Below are positions 38,001 to 47,100 of a stretch of DNA of 64,000 bases, piece by piece. This DNA comes from Pontibacter rufus (GTDB lineage: Bacteria > Bacteroidota > Bacteroidia > Cytophagales > Hymenobacteraceae), in NCBI RefSeq assembly GCF_015694705.1, contig NZ_JADQDR010000004.1, positions 310,001 to 374,000 of the forward strand. The letters are read 5' to 3'. The notes beneath the pieces are model-generated. The model was not told the DNA's origin and made no database searches. It saw only the letters and a list, made by a program, of their open reading frames with translations. Position 1 is the first letter of the stretch; each line of letters begins with the position of its first letter. A program made the position numbers and the translations under genes.

Positions 38001-41000
38001 ATGCAAATATCGAGTATATCGAGTTCTGGCTGATGGACCCGTTCATCAGCGGGGCCAACGGGCGCAAGGATGCGGAAGGCAACCCCATTCAGAGCAACGA
38101 TGGCGGTGAACTGGTGCTGAACCTGGGTAGCGTGTCCGAAGATATTTTGCAGGACAACCAGTACGAGTTTGAGAATGGTCTGCCCACCTCCGAAGGAAAC
38201 CTGCAGAATGTGCAGGAAACTATCTGGGGCCGCGTTACAACGGAGCAGTTCCTGACAGATGCCTTTACAGGTATACCGGGTGCACGCCAGTTTCAGGACA
38301 TTGGCCTGGATGGCCTGGATGATGAAGACGAGCGCAGCTTTTTCCAGAGCAGCTTCCTGAACCAGATTCCGGGTACGCCATCGCAAACAGTGCTGAATGA
38401 CCCGTCCGGAGACAACTTCCGCTACCAGCTCGACCCGTATTACGACGAGCAGGATGCCGGTATACTTGCCCGCTACAAGCTATACAATGGCATGGAAAAC
38501 AACTCGCCCGAAAACAGCCGCTTCTCCAACTATGCCTTTCCCGACAAAGAGGACCTGAACAAGGACAACGTCATCAACGATGTGGAGCAGTATTACGAGT
38601 ATAAAATTAATCTGAAGCCGGGCCAGTTGAATGTAGGGCAAAACTTTATAGTAGATGCCGTAAGCCAGCAAATATACGGTGATGAGGTAACGTGGTACCA
38701 GTTCCGGATACCGGTGCGCCAGCCAACCGGCACCGTCGGCAATATCAACGGTTTCAAGTCTATCCGCTTTATGCGCCTATACCTGACACAGTTTGCCGAC
38801 CCGGTGGTAATGCGTTTTGTGCAGTTCCAGTTTGTGGCCAACCAGTGGCGCCAGTACCAGCAGCCTATTACGGACGGCGCTCCCTGCCTGACCTGTACCG
38901 GTGATGCCAAAGCCTTCACTATATCTACGGTAAACATCGAAGAGAACGGGCAGGCTACCGAAGGCGCTACACCATACGTGTTGCCTCCCGGTATCGAACG
39001 CCTGCGCGATTATGCTTCTACCACCAACCGCCGCCAGAATGAGCAGTCGCTGCAGCTGTGCGTGGAAGATTTAAAAGACTCTTTCTCGAAAGCTGTTTAC
39101 AAGAACATTTCGCTGGACATGCTTACTTACAAGCGCTTGAAAATGTTTCTGCACGCTGAAACCCAGGATCTGAACACCAACGACGACGAAGTAGAAGCTT
39201 TTATCCGTATTGGTACCGACTATACACAAAATTATTACGAGTACGTGATCCCGCTTAAAATGACGCCGCCCAACAGTACCGGTGAGCGGGAAATATGGCC
39301 TTTAGAGAATGAAGTGGATATTGCCCTGGATGAGTTTGTAAATGCCAAAGTACTGCGCAACATTCAGCCGGGTGGCTATAATCGCTACCAGCCTTATGAA
39401 GTGCATATCGGCGGCAAGACCATACGCGTGCTGGGTAATCCCGATTTGAGCGAAGTTCAGGGCGTGATGATTGGTATACGCAACCCCCGCAAACCTAACG
39501 ATGACGGACGCCCGCACTCGGTATGTATGTGGGTAGATGAACTGCGCGTAACTGACTTCAAAAACCAGTCGGGCTGGGCTGCTAATGCCCGGCTCAACAC
39601 CAAACTGGCCGATTTTGCCAACGTTACCGCAACAGGTGCCTATACTACTGTAGGCTTTGGCGGACTGCAGCAGAAGATTGCGCAGCGATCCCGCGAAAAC
39701 ATCGCTTTGTTTGACGTGAATGCTAATATTGCAGCCGATAAGTTTTTACCGGAAAAGTCAGGCATCAAGGTGCCGGTGTCGGTGCAGTATGGTACACTTA
39801 ACAGCGAACCGCAGTACGATCCGCTGGACAAAGATGTGCCGCTGGAGCAGTCGCTCTCGCGGTTTGGGGAAGACAAGGAAGCCCGGGCAGCGTATAAGAG
39901 AGAAGTTACCACGCGCGAAACCCGCAAGAGCATCAGCCTGCTGAACGTGCATAAAGAGCGCACCAACCCCGATGACAAAATCAGGCCTTACGACATAGAG
40001 AACCTGTCGCTGTCTTACTCTTATGCCGAACGTCTGTTTACCAACATCGAAACGGATCGGGATTATACCAAAACCTATAATGCGGCTGTGGCCTACAATT
40101 ACGCCAATACGCCCCGGAACTATACGCCTTTTGCCGAGGCTAAAGCGCTCAACTCGCCTTACCTGCGCCTGATAAAAGACCTGAACTTTACACCAATGCC
40201 AAGCAGTTTTACCTTCCGGGCTGATTTGGATCGCCGCTACAACGAAACATTCCTGCAGCGCCGCGATTCCGAAACGGGACTTATCACTACGCGCGGCATT
40301 GACCCGACCTTCCAGAAGTACTTTTATTTTAACCGCATTTATGATCTGAAGTGGGATCTGAGCAAAAGCCTGTCGCTGGACTATACGGCTACTAACCGCG
40401 CTGTAATAGACGAGCCTGATGCCCGCATTGACAGTGACATTGACTCACTTCAGTATAAGAATAAAATTATCTGGGAGAACCTGAGCCGCGGTGGCCGCAA
40501 CACCAACTTTAACCAACTGGTAGCTCTTAACTATAAACTGCCGCTGGATAAGTTTCCGCTAACCGACTGGATTGGCGCTGAAACGCGTTATGCCGCCACG
40601 TATATCTGGACAGCCGGCTCCACTGCCCTCAACCAGGACACCACCTTCCAACTGGGTAATACCGTGGAAAACAGCACAGAGTTCAGCGTAAATGGCAAAT
40701 TCGATATCGTGAAGCTGTACAACAAGGTGAAGTTCCTGCGTGCCGTTAATACGCCAGCGCCAGCGGGCGGCCAGGTACAGCCTGCTCCCGGCGACTCGGC
40801 CGCTGCGAAGCCAAAACCAGATTTGAAATTTGTAAAATCGCTGGCAAGAGTGCTGATGATGACCCGGTCCATTAACTTTACCTACCTGCAAAACCGGGGT
40901 ACCATGCTGCCAGGCTACCTGCCTACCACCGCCTTCTTCGGCTTTGATGACGAATTTGACGCGCCGGGGCTGCCGTTTATACTTGGCAGGCAGTATGAGC

Positions 41001-42226
41001 TGGACCAGTTGTATGACCGCGCCAACAGCAATGGCTGGTACACCGACAGCAGCCAGTACCTGAACACGCCGCTTAGCTCCATACTTACCGAAACCTTTAC
41101 AGCACAGGCCAACCTGGAGCCGTTTAAAACCTTTAACGTGCAGCTCGATGTACGCCGTAACTTGTCCAGAATTGAGGAAGTGTTTTACCGCAAAGAGTAT
41201 GACGATTTTGGTGACGTAAGCGACATGGATCAGCGCCAGAACCCGTTTAACTCCGGCGCTTTCAGTACCTCTTTTATGGCGCTGGGTACCTTATTTGAGT
41301 CTACAAGTGATGGCACCTCCGCAGCATTCGATAACTTTATCGCTAACCGCTATGTGGTGCGCGATCGCCTGCAGGCAGCCAATGAAGTCGCTACAGACTC
41401 CGGCTATACTCTAAACTCACAGGATGTGCTTATCAAGTCGTTTGTGTATGCTTACCAGGGCCGCGACATCAACGGGTATAAAGCCAAAGCAGAAAACCCT
41501 TTCAAGCGCCTGCCCATACCTAACTGGCGCATTGATTATAATGGTTTGTCTACACTGCCGTTCTTCCAGCAGTGGTTCAGCCAGGTAAATCTTACGCATG
41601 CTTATGCCGCCAACTACAACATTACCAACTTTACCACTTCGCTGGCTTATAACCAGGAGCCGGCAGGCTTCCCAAATCAGCTGAATGAGTTTGGCCGCAT
41701 TGAGCCATACTATATTGTAAGCCAGCTCACCGTTTCGGAACGGCTGGCCCCGCTGATTGGAATTAACTTCCGTACGAAGACCAACCTGACCGGCCGCCTG
41801 GAGTATAAAGTGGAACGCAACCTGTCGCTGAACCTAACCAACGCGCAGGTAACGGAAACGCACGTAAAGGACTACGTAATCGGGCTGGGCTATACCACTA
41901 CACGCTTCCGCATTCCGTTTAAGATTGGCGGTGAGCGCAAGGTGCTGGAAAATGAGCTGACGATGCGGCTCGACTTTTCGGTGCGTGACAACCAGACCGT
42001 ACAGCGCGCCATTGCACGCGATGACAACGGCCAGGAGCGTAGCCAGAACCAGATCACCAACGGTACGCGCCAACTGCAGCTGCGCCCTACCATCGATTAT
42101 GTGCTGAGCCAGCGCCTGAACTTACAGTTTTATGTGTTGCGCACCGTATCTGATCCAAAAATATCTACGTCGTTCCGTAACAGTATGACAGAGGGAGGCA
42201 TTCAGCTGCGCGTTAGTTTGCAATAA
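35042..42226 (+). CDS. sprA: Type IX secretion system outer-membrane translocon SprA (Sov)
   Basis: A 2394-residue protein that forms the giant outer-membrane barrel through which T9SS cargo leaves the cell; it is also needed for gliding in motile relatives. The N-terminus (IRKSKKNGLLLAMVAGISML) is a signal sequence, then long barrel and plug regions rich in Tyr, Asn and aromatic-x-aromatic strands. The protein ends in TEGGIQLRVSLQ, a barrel C-terminus. Size and composition fit Sov/SprA. The start is TTG at 35042; the first ATG would lose the positive charges. Two proteins with T9SS sorting domains lie 1-7 kb downstream, so the substrates of this machine are encoded close by. Confidence 0.96.
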   Translation: MIRKSKKNGLLLAMVAGISMLAWLSHAAALRVPGRFKLTMLQNLVLQDTAKIDSTKLQPYIPSRRPTFVPSDRRGSPFSTRPSLSPLLLGPPSNLKLNVVLDDSLQQYNITETLGDVNYRTPSSMTMQQYSEWQQREAIRSYWREKSAGLDGESVVSSNRLIPKIYISPVFDRIFGGNFVDIQPNGNVSLKFGARFNRNENPTIPLRQQRTGDFEFDQNISLNLVGKIGEKMRINFNWDNNANFDFENNMKLDYTGYEEEIIRKVEAGNVSLPLNNSLITGAQNLFGIKAQLQFGRLAVTTIASSVRGSNDEVVVQNGAQNKPFEIRIDNYDKDRHFYLSQFFRDRYTGALKNLPLVNSGIVIRRLELYVTNSNRSTENLRNMVAYMDLGEADPFRDKFQTKPATAPADNGANALYALLTNPQARDNANVDAYLRSQGLEKGIDFEHVRARKLDPNEYKFNPQLGYISLNTTLLPDQVLGVAFEYTYNGKTYQVGEMIDDYQNLQDEQVIHMKLLKATNPSLDYPTWDLMMKNVYSLDATQLNREDFQMKIIYKDDETGVDITSLKEVSPIQNVPLVEVMNLDNVNTNNDKPSDGNFDFLPGITVDPETGRIFFPEVEPFGSYLASKLEGRNELIDRYVFQELYDQTQTDAQQNSVKAKFYLQGRFQASSTDEIVLPGFRVAEGSVAVYSGGTRLVEGTDYQVFYDLGRIKILNPSYISSASDLRVTYEKADLLNIQPRSLLGARFDYRLSDDINLGATALHMSEQAYIDRVSIGDEPTNNTIYGFDVNLQKESRFLTRLTDAIPLIETKVPSTVTFSGEFAQLVPSKTKSPVNEDGTSYLDDFEGAETPYSLGGFNNSVWRLGSTPAPLIPGAGLAYAYNRARLAWYTIDQIFYRDADGLKPSNITKEELQNHYVRAVSRDEVFPGRDPEVSNTYEYTFDLAYYPRERGQYNYNPNLTPQGLLAGDPRDNYGGISREITFDTDFDNANIEYIEFWLMDPFISGANGRKDAEGNPIQSNDGGELVLNLGSVSEDILQDNQYEFENGLPTSEGNLQNVQETIWGRVTTEQFLTDAFTGIPGARQFQDIGLDGLDDEDERSFFQSSFLNQIPGTPSQTVLNDPSGDNFRYQLDPYYDEQDAGILARYKLYNGMENNSPENSRFSNYAFPDKEDLNKDNVINDVEQYYEYKINLKPGQLNVGQNFIVDAVSQQIYGDEVTWYQFRIPVRQPTGTVGNINGFKSIRFMRLYLTQFADPVVMRFVQFQFVANQWRQYQQPITDGAPCLTCTGDAKAFTISTVNIEENGQATEGATPYVLPPGIERLRDYASTTNRRQNEQSLQLCVEDLKDSFSKAVYKNISLDMLTYKRLKMFLHAETQDLNTNDDEVEAFIRIGTDYTQNYYEYVIPLKMTPPNSTGEREIWPLENEVDIALDEFVNAKVLRNIQPGGYNRYQPYEVHIGGKTIRVLGNPDLSEVQGVMIGIRNPRKPNDDGRPHSVCMWVDELRVTDFKNQSGWAANARLNTKLADFANVTATGAYTTVGFGGLQQKIAQRSRENIALFDVNANIAADKFLPEKSGIKVPVSVQYGTLNSEPQYDPLDKDVPLEQSLSRFGEDKEARAAYKREVTTRETRKSISLLNVHKERTNPDDKIRPYDIENLSLSYSYAERLFTNIETDRDYTKTYNAAVAYNYANTPRNYTPFAEAKALNSPYLRLIKDLNFTPMPSSFTFRADLDRRYNETFLQRRDSETGLITTRGIDPTFQKYFYFNRIYDLKWDLSKSLSLDYTATNRAVIDEPDARIDSDIDSLQYKNKIIWENLSRGGRNTNFNQLVALNYKLPLDKFPLTDWIGAETRYAATYIWTAGSTALNQDTTFQLGNTVENSTEFSVNGKFDIVKLYNKVKFLRAVNTPAPAGGQVQPAPGDSAAAKPKPDLKFVKSLARVLMMTRSINFTYLQNRGTMLPGYLPTTAFFGFDDEFDAPGLPFILGRQYELDQLYDRANSNGWYTDSSQYLNTPLSSILTETFTAQANLEPFKTFNVQLDVRRNLSRIEEVFYRKEYDDFGDVSDMDQRQNPFNSGAFSTSFMALGTLFESTSDGTSAAFDNFIANRYVVRDRLQAANEVATDSGYTLNSQDVLIKSFVYAYQGRDINGYKAKAENPFKRLPIPNWRIDYNGLSTLPFFQQWFSQVNLTHAYAANYNITNFTTSLAYNQEPAGFPNQLNEFGRIEPYYIVSQLTVSERLAPLIGINFRTKTNLTGRLEYKVERNLSLNLTNAQVTETHVKDYVIGLGYTTTRFRIPFKIGGERKVLENELTMRLDFSVRDNQTVQRAIARDDNGQERSQNQITNGTRQLQLRPTIDYVLSQRLNLQFYVLRTVSDPKISTSFRNSMTEGGIQLRVSLQ

Positions 42227-42229
42227 AGT

Positions 42230-42259
42230 TTTGGCATTCCGAAAAAGGCCGTATTTTTG
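42230..42259 (+). promoter_or_regulatory. Promoter of gcvH
   Basis: TTTG at 42230-42233, 18 nt, then TATTTTTG at 42252-42259. The spacer is one base shorter than the usual 19-21, but both boxes are exact. The expected start point lies about 23 nt before the gcvH ATG. Confidence 0.6.
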
Positions 42260-42288
42260 GATAGCAATAGTATAAACTAACAGAACAA

Positions 42289-42669
42289 ATGAACTTACCA
42301 GAAAACCTGAAGTATACCAAAGATCACGAGTGGATACGCGTGGAAGGTGATATAGCTTATGTAGGCATCACGGATTTTGCACAAAGCGAACTCGGCGACA
42401 TCGTGTATGTAGACATTGACACTGTAGACAAGCAAGTTGCCCAAAACGATGTGTTTGGCACTGTAGAAGCCGTAAAGACAGTTTCTGACTTGTTCAGTCC
42501 GTTGAGCGGCACTGTGCTTGAGTTTAACGAGAAGCTGGAAAGCAGCCCCGAGCTGGTAAATTCTGATGCTTACGGCGATGGCTGGATCATCAGAATGTCG
42601 ATAGATAATACAGCTGAGATAGACGAATTGCTGTCGGCAGACGATTACCGCGAAGTGATTGGCCAATAA
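42289..42669 (+). CDS. gcvH: Glycine cleavage system H protein
   Basis: A 126-residue carrier protein of the glycine cleavage system. Its lipoyl arm moves the aminomethyl group between the P, T and L proteins. The lipoylated lysine is K63 in [14 protein letters not shown], and the N-terminus [20 protein letters not shown] is typical. Length is normal. The other cleavage genes are not in the window. The neighbour order sprA-gcvH-vanZ is common in Bacteroidota and probably reflects an old cluster, not a shared pathway. Confidence 0.96.
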   Translation: MNLPENLKYTKDHEWIRVEGDIAYVGITDFAQSELGDIVYVDIDTVDKQVAQNDVFGTVEAVKTVSDLFSPLSGTVLEFNEKLESSPELVNSDAYGDGWIIRMSIDNTAEIDELLSADDYREVIGQ

Positions 42670-42688
42670 TTGCTGAGCCTGATAGGTT

Positions 42689-43066
42689 TTGATATTACGC
42701 TATAACCTGTTTACCCTGCTGTGGGCAGCAATGATCCTTTTGCTGACATTGCTGCCCTCAGCTTCCATGCCGGCCAACATATCGCTCTGGTCGCTGCTTT
42801 CGTTTGATTCTTTTGCCCACGCCTTTCTTTTTACCATACTCATCTTCCTGATGATTGTGGGGCTGAAAAAGCAGTTCAGCTACCTGAAGCTGCGCCACTA
42901 CGCCATCCGCATTTCTCTTTCTACCAGCGTTATTTTCGGCATCGCCATCGAGTTGATGCAGCACTATTTTATCGCAGGCCGGCAAGGCGACATCATTGAT
43001 GTGCTGGCTGACACCATCGGCTGCCTGGCCGGTATTGTGCTGTTCAAATGGATTTATGTCTGGTAG
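42689..43066 (+). CDS. VanZ-family membrane protein
   Basis: A 125-residue protein with four membrane helices. The pattern LLTLLPS (first helix end), then FDSFAHAFLFTILIFLMIVG and the acidic GIAIELMQHYFIAGRQGDII with DVLADTIGCLAGI is that of the VanZ-like family. The original VanZ confers low-level teicoplanin resistance, but most relatives, including this conserved gcvH neighbour, have no known job. Translation seems to start at TTG (42689), 19 nt past gcvH. A later ATG (AAMILLL) would cut into the first helix. Confidence 0.85.
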   Translation: MILRYNLFTLLWAAMILLLTLLPSASMPANISLWSLLSFDSFAHAFLFTILIFLMIVGLKKQFSYLKLRHYAIRISLSTSVIFGIAIELMQHYFIAGRQGDIIDVLADTIGCLAGIVLFKWIYVW

Positions 43067-43536
43067 GTTTTACCGGATCTTCCCTTATAATTCTTTGCAT
43101 TAGTCGCTTTTAAGCCACTGTGTCTCCCTCTCCCCTCCTGCCCAAACCCCACTTACCTGATAAATAACTTCCATAATTATTATACTTTTCCTTATTATTA
43201 CAGTAGTATATAATACGCCCCTTCTCTCTGTAAATCAGCGCCTTTCAGGTTTACGGACATTCTATAAGCTCCTTTAAGACGCAAATAGATGTAATTGTTT
43301 TATGACCCGGTAACGCAAAAGCATCCTCTTCATAGATTAACTATAGTATGTACCTTTTTGTAGCCGTTAAGGCACAACAGGTAGCTATAGTCGTTGCACA
43401 GCTCTCCGTAATGGCTGAGTCTCTTTCAGCTGCTCCTTCCCGCCATCTATACCTGCCATACTTTCTGCAGCAGGTTGGATTTGCTCTTCCTAGTATCCTC
43501 AAATGAAAAGACTTTATCACACAATCTTTCATTAAT
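43067..43536. other. Intergenic region before the first T9SS cargo gene
   Basis: 470 nt with no convincing gene on either strand. It contains one TTATACTT (43190-43197) and AT-rich patches (43170-43210). I found no exact TAnnTTTG box near the gene start at 43537. Confidence 0.45.
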
Positions 43537-46500
43537 ATGAAAACACAATTATTGATGTTGAACCAGGCTACATCCAAGGCCTTGCTTAACCGCTGGTGGA
43601 GACGAATGGCTCTAACCCTGCTGCCCCTAATCTGCTTCTCTTCTATGGCGCTTGGACAAACCAAGCTCTGGGATAAAACCCTCGGCGGTAGTGTAAGTGA
43701 TGATCTATCAACCATAGTGGCTACGGCCGATGAGGGCTTCTTGCTGGGCGGATACTCCAATTCCAACAAAAGCGGGGATAAATCTCAAGACTCTAAAGGG
43801 GGTGATGACTACTGGATAGTGAAATTAAATGCTGACGGCACTAAGGCCTGGGACAAAACCATTGGCGGGAATGGTGATGATCAGCTAACTTCTATGCAGC
43901 AGACCAGCGATGGAGGCTACATATTAGGTGGAACTTCTTATTCCGATAAAAGTGGCGATAAGTCCGAAGAAAATAAACAGACTGGGTACTACTCCACTGA
44001 CTACTGGGTGGTGAAGTTAAATGCTGCAGGTGAGAAAGAGTGGGATAAAACCATTGGTGGGAATAGCGATGACCAGTTAACTTTTTTGCAACAGACCGAC
44101 GATGATGGCTATATATTAGGAGGAACTTCCTTTTCCAACAAAAGCGGGGATAAAACTCAATCTAACAATGATGATTGTGATGAAAATGGATGTTCTTCTA
44201 CTGACTATTGGGTAGTGAAATTGAACGTGGATGGTAATAAAGAATGGGACAAAACGATTGGCGGGAATAATTTTGATCATCTAACTTCTCTACAGCAGAC
44301 TAACGATAGAGGCTATATTCTGGGAGGATTTTCTTTTTCGGATAAAAGTGGCGACAAGACTGAAAATTCTAAAGGGGTATTTGACTACTGGATCGTAAAA
44401 TTAGACCCTGATGGTACTAAATCCTGGGATAAAACCATTGGTGGGGATGGTAGTGACTATTTACAGTCACTACAGCAGACCAGCGATGGTGGTTATATTG
44501 CAGGGGGTGACTCCAATTCAGACATCAGTGGAGACAAAACAGAAGGTTCTGAAGGGATTGATGACTTCTGGATAGTGAAACTGAGTGCAGAGGGTAATAA
44601 AGAATGGGATAAAACCATTGGCGGGAATTATTCTGATCAACTTACTTCTCTACAGCAGACCAGTGATAGGGGCTTCTTGCTGGGCGGCTACTTTTATTCC
44701 GACATAAGCGGAACTGACTTCTGGATAATAAAATTAAACCCTGATGGTATAAAATCCTGGGATAAAGCTATCGGAGGGAATAGTAATGACATTTTACAGT
44801 CTCTACTGCAGACCAGCGACGGTAGTTATATTGCAGGAGGCTACTCCGATTCAGATGCCAGCGGGGACAAAACTGAAAATTCTAAAGGTGGCCCGGATTA
44901 CTGGGTGGTGAAGCTAAATAATGATGACAACCCTTGCAGCCAAGCGGTCTCCAGCTTCACCCTACTTAATGCCGATACACAGGAGGAACTTATGACTCTG
45001 CAGCAGGGAGACACCGTTGACCTGACCATGCTGCCTACCCAGCACCTAAGTATCCGGGCCAACACCGCGCCGGCTGCTGTAGGCCGTGTTAACTTTAACT
45101 TGGACAGCACCACAGAGGCAGTGGATACCACCTCCCTATACACCTTCACCAGTAAGACTAAGTTTGTCAATGGCCCCCATACACTTACCGCCACCCCATA
45201 TTGCGAAGCAGAGAATGGTGGAGGAAGAGGGACAGCTTTGACCCTTAACTTCCAGGTGATATCAAATGAGAGAATCGTTACTATAACTGCGGATAAAGAT
45301 AATACCATCAACTCCACAGCTCCCGAGGGTAATGATGGAGCTTCAGTAGTTTTTCGTACCGGGAGAACAGGATCAAGTGGTGGAGATAGATTACACAGAG
45401 CATTGTTACACTTCGACCTGAGCAGTATTCCGGCAGGAAGCACCATTGACTCAGCCATACTTACTTTACATGTCATCAGAACAGGTGAAGCCGTTACAGG
45501 AGTAGCCTTACATAGAACAACAACAAACTGGAGCGAGCTGGAATCTACCTGGAGCCATGCTGTTTACCCCGGCACTCCCTGGACAACGCCAGGAGGTGAT
45601 TTTGAGCCGAATGCTACTGCAAGCACAGGTAATGTCTCTCGTAACCTTGGCTTTTTAGTTATTCCCAATCTGACAGGAGATGTGCAGGAATGGGTAAATG
45701 ATTCTTCTTCAAACTTTGGATGGGTTTTAAAAATACCGGATGAGGAAATTCCTTATAGTGCAAAACTCATTGCTTCACGGGAGCAGGATAGTGAAATTTA
45801 TCGGCCGTCACTTCGTATTATTTATACTTTAAAGGATGAGAATCCCAATCCTGAGCAACCAGCTGTACAGAGCTTCACGTTAGTGAACGCCAGAAACGAG
45901 CAGGACCTGATGCGCCTTGCTGATGGAGACACGCTTGACCTGGCTGCACTGCCCACTCGTTCACTCAACATCAGGGCCAACACCAGCCAGAAAAACGGCA
46001 TTAACGTAAAGTTTTCCTTGAGCGGGCAACAGTCCCGCAACTGGAAAGAACTGGGCTATCCGTACGCACTGTTCGGAGATGAAGGCGGTAATTACCACGC
46101 CTGGTCTCCGGCTCCTGGCAACTATACCCTCACTGCTACTCCTTACACCAATGCAGGCGCAAAAGGCACTCCTCTCACCATCTCCTTCACCATTGTCAAC
46201 AAGCTGGCAGTGAAAAGCTTTACACTGGTAAATGCCCGCAACGAGCAAGACCTGCTGCCTCTCGCTGATGGGGATACGGTTAACTTAGCTGCACTATCTA
46301 CCCGCTCGCTCAACATTCGGGCTAACACCAGCCAGCAGAAGGGCATTAACGTGAAGTTCGTTCTGAGCGGCGAACAGTCCCGTAGCTGGACTGAGTTGGG
46401 TTCTCCCTATGCGCTCTTCGGCGATGAGGCAGGCAATTACCACGCCTGGTCTCCGGCTCCGGGCAACTACACCCTTACCGCTATCCCTTCCTCTGATGCA

Positions 46501-46857
46501 GGCGTACCTGGTATACCACTTACCATCTCCTTTACTGTAGCCAATACAACGACTATTAACCTTTCCAGTAGTATAAAGGCAGTAGCAGATCAGGTAAGTG
46601 CAGTCGCAGTTGCTTACCCGAATCCTACGCATGCAGGCAAAATAAAAGTAGTGTTGCCCCAGCAGGTGCAGGGAGACATCACATACACCCTGGTCTCTCT
46701 GCTCGGAGCAAAGGTAGCTGGTGGGGAGCTGAACCTGTCCAGCCCGGCAAAGGAGGTGGAGTTCGACTTTTCCGCTCAGATGCAGGCCACAGGAGTATAC
46801 TTCCTGCACCTGAAAGGCCAGAACCTGCAGACAATCCTCAGGGTGGTGCGGCAGTAA
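43537..46857 (+). CDS. Secreted beta-propeller protein with DNRLRE and T9SS sorting domains
   Basis: A 1106-residue T9SS cargo protein. After an N-terminal signal (ending MALGQ, residue 41) come seven repeats of 50-68 residues, each starting WDKTIGG or close and running to (D/T)(Y/F)W(I/V)VKL. Seven such units suggest one seven-bladed propeller. Next come a short Ig-like module (about 470-580), a DNRLRE domain (about 585-765: DKDNTIN, HRALLHFDLSSIPAGSTIDS), and two near-identical modules beginning SFTLVNARNEQDL and ending at TIS(F). The C-terminal 85 residues (VAVAYPNPTHAGKIKVVL to RVVRQ) form a type A sorting domain. It is probably displayed at or released from the surface; binding partners are unknown. 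Confidence 0.9.
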   Translation: MKTQLLMLNQATSKALLNRWWRRMALTLLPLICFSSMALGQTKLWDKTLGGSVSDDLSTIVATADEGFLLGGYSNSNKSGDKSQDSKGGDDYWIVKLNADGTKAWDKTIGGNGDDQLTSMQQTSDGGYILGGTSYSDKSGDKSEENKQTGYYSTDYWVVKLNAAGEKEWDKTIGGNSDDQLTFLQQTDDDGYILGGTSFSNKSGDKTQSNNDDCDENGCSSTDYWVVKLNVDGNKEWDKTIGGNNFDHLTSLQQTNDRGYILGGFSFSDKSGDKTENSKGVFDYWIVKLDPDGTKSWDKTIGGDGSDYLQSLQQTSDGGYIAGGDSNSDISGDKTEGSEGIDDFWIVKLSAEGNKEWDKTIGGNYSDQLTSLQQTSDRGFLLGGYFYSDISGTDFWIIKLNPDGIKSWDKAIGGNSNDILQSLLQTSDGSYIAGGYSDSDASGDKTENSKGGPDYWVVKLNNDDNPCSQAVSSFTLLNADTQEELMTLQQGDTVDLTMLPTQHLSIRANTAPAAVGRVNFNLDSTTEAVDTTSLYTFTSKTKFVNGPHTLTATPYCEAENGGGRGTALTLNFQVISNERIVTITADKDNTINSTAPEGNDGASVVFRTGRTGSSGGDRLHRALLHFDLSSIPAGSTIDSAILTLHVIRTGEAVTGVALHRTTTNWSELESTWSHAVYPGTPWTTPGGDFEPNATASTGNVSRNLGFLVIPNLTGDVQEWVNDSSSNFGWVLKIPDEEIPYSAKLIASREQDSEIYRPSLRIIYTLKDENPNPEQPAVQSFTLVNARNEQDLMRLADGDTLDLAALPTRSLNIRANTSQKNGINVKFSLSGQQSRNWKELGYPYALFGDEGGNYHAWSPAPGNYTLTATPYTNAGAKGTPLTISFTIVNKLAVKSFTLVNARNEQDLLPLADGDTVNLAALSTRSLNIRANTSQQKGINVKFVLSGEQSRSWTELGSPYALFGDEAGNYHAWSPAPGNYTLTAIPSSDAGVPGIPLTISFTVANTTTINLSSSIKAVADQVSAVAVAYPNPTHAGKIKVVLPQQVQGDITYTLVSLLGAKVAGGELNLSSPAKEVEFDFSAQMQATGVYFLHLKGQNLQTILRVVRQ

Positions 46858-47100
46858 GCCACATCCCTCTTCCTGATAACTTTCCCCTTGCTGCTCTCCG
46901 TGTATATGGTTAAACATGGAGAGCAGGCAAGTACCGCCTTATATAAATAAAAACATCTGGTAGAACAATGAATAGACGCTAAACAGCTAAGCAACCTTCG
47001 TTATCTACGGGGCCTTAACTTGCAGGAACTGTAGATAAAATTACTATGCTATATACTTTATGTCCGCTATAAATAAGGAGCTACTGCTTATCTTTAGCAG
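46858..47100. other. Intergenic spacer, no gene seen
   Basis: 243 nt between the T9SS cargo gene and the M28 peptidase. A stem GGGGAAAG/CTTTCCCC is not formed; no terminator was recognised. TATCTTTA, close to a -7 box, lies 4 nt before the next ATG. Confidence 0.4.

Noticed and set aside
42689-43066. Glycopeptide resistance gene (because of the VanZ name)
   Set aside because: The gene is the conserved gcvH neighbour of Bacteroidota, and no van cluster is present; the family name alone does not support resistance.
43341-43769. Minus-strand ORF before and over the start of the T9SS cargo gene
   Set aside because: It overlaps the signal peptide region of a convincing gene and shows no similarity pattern; counted as non-coding.
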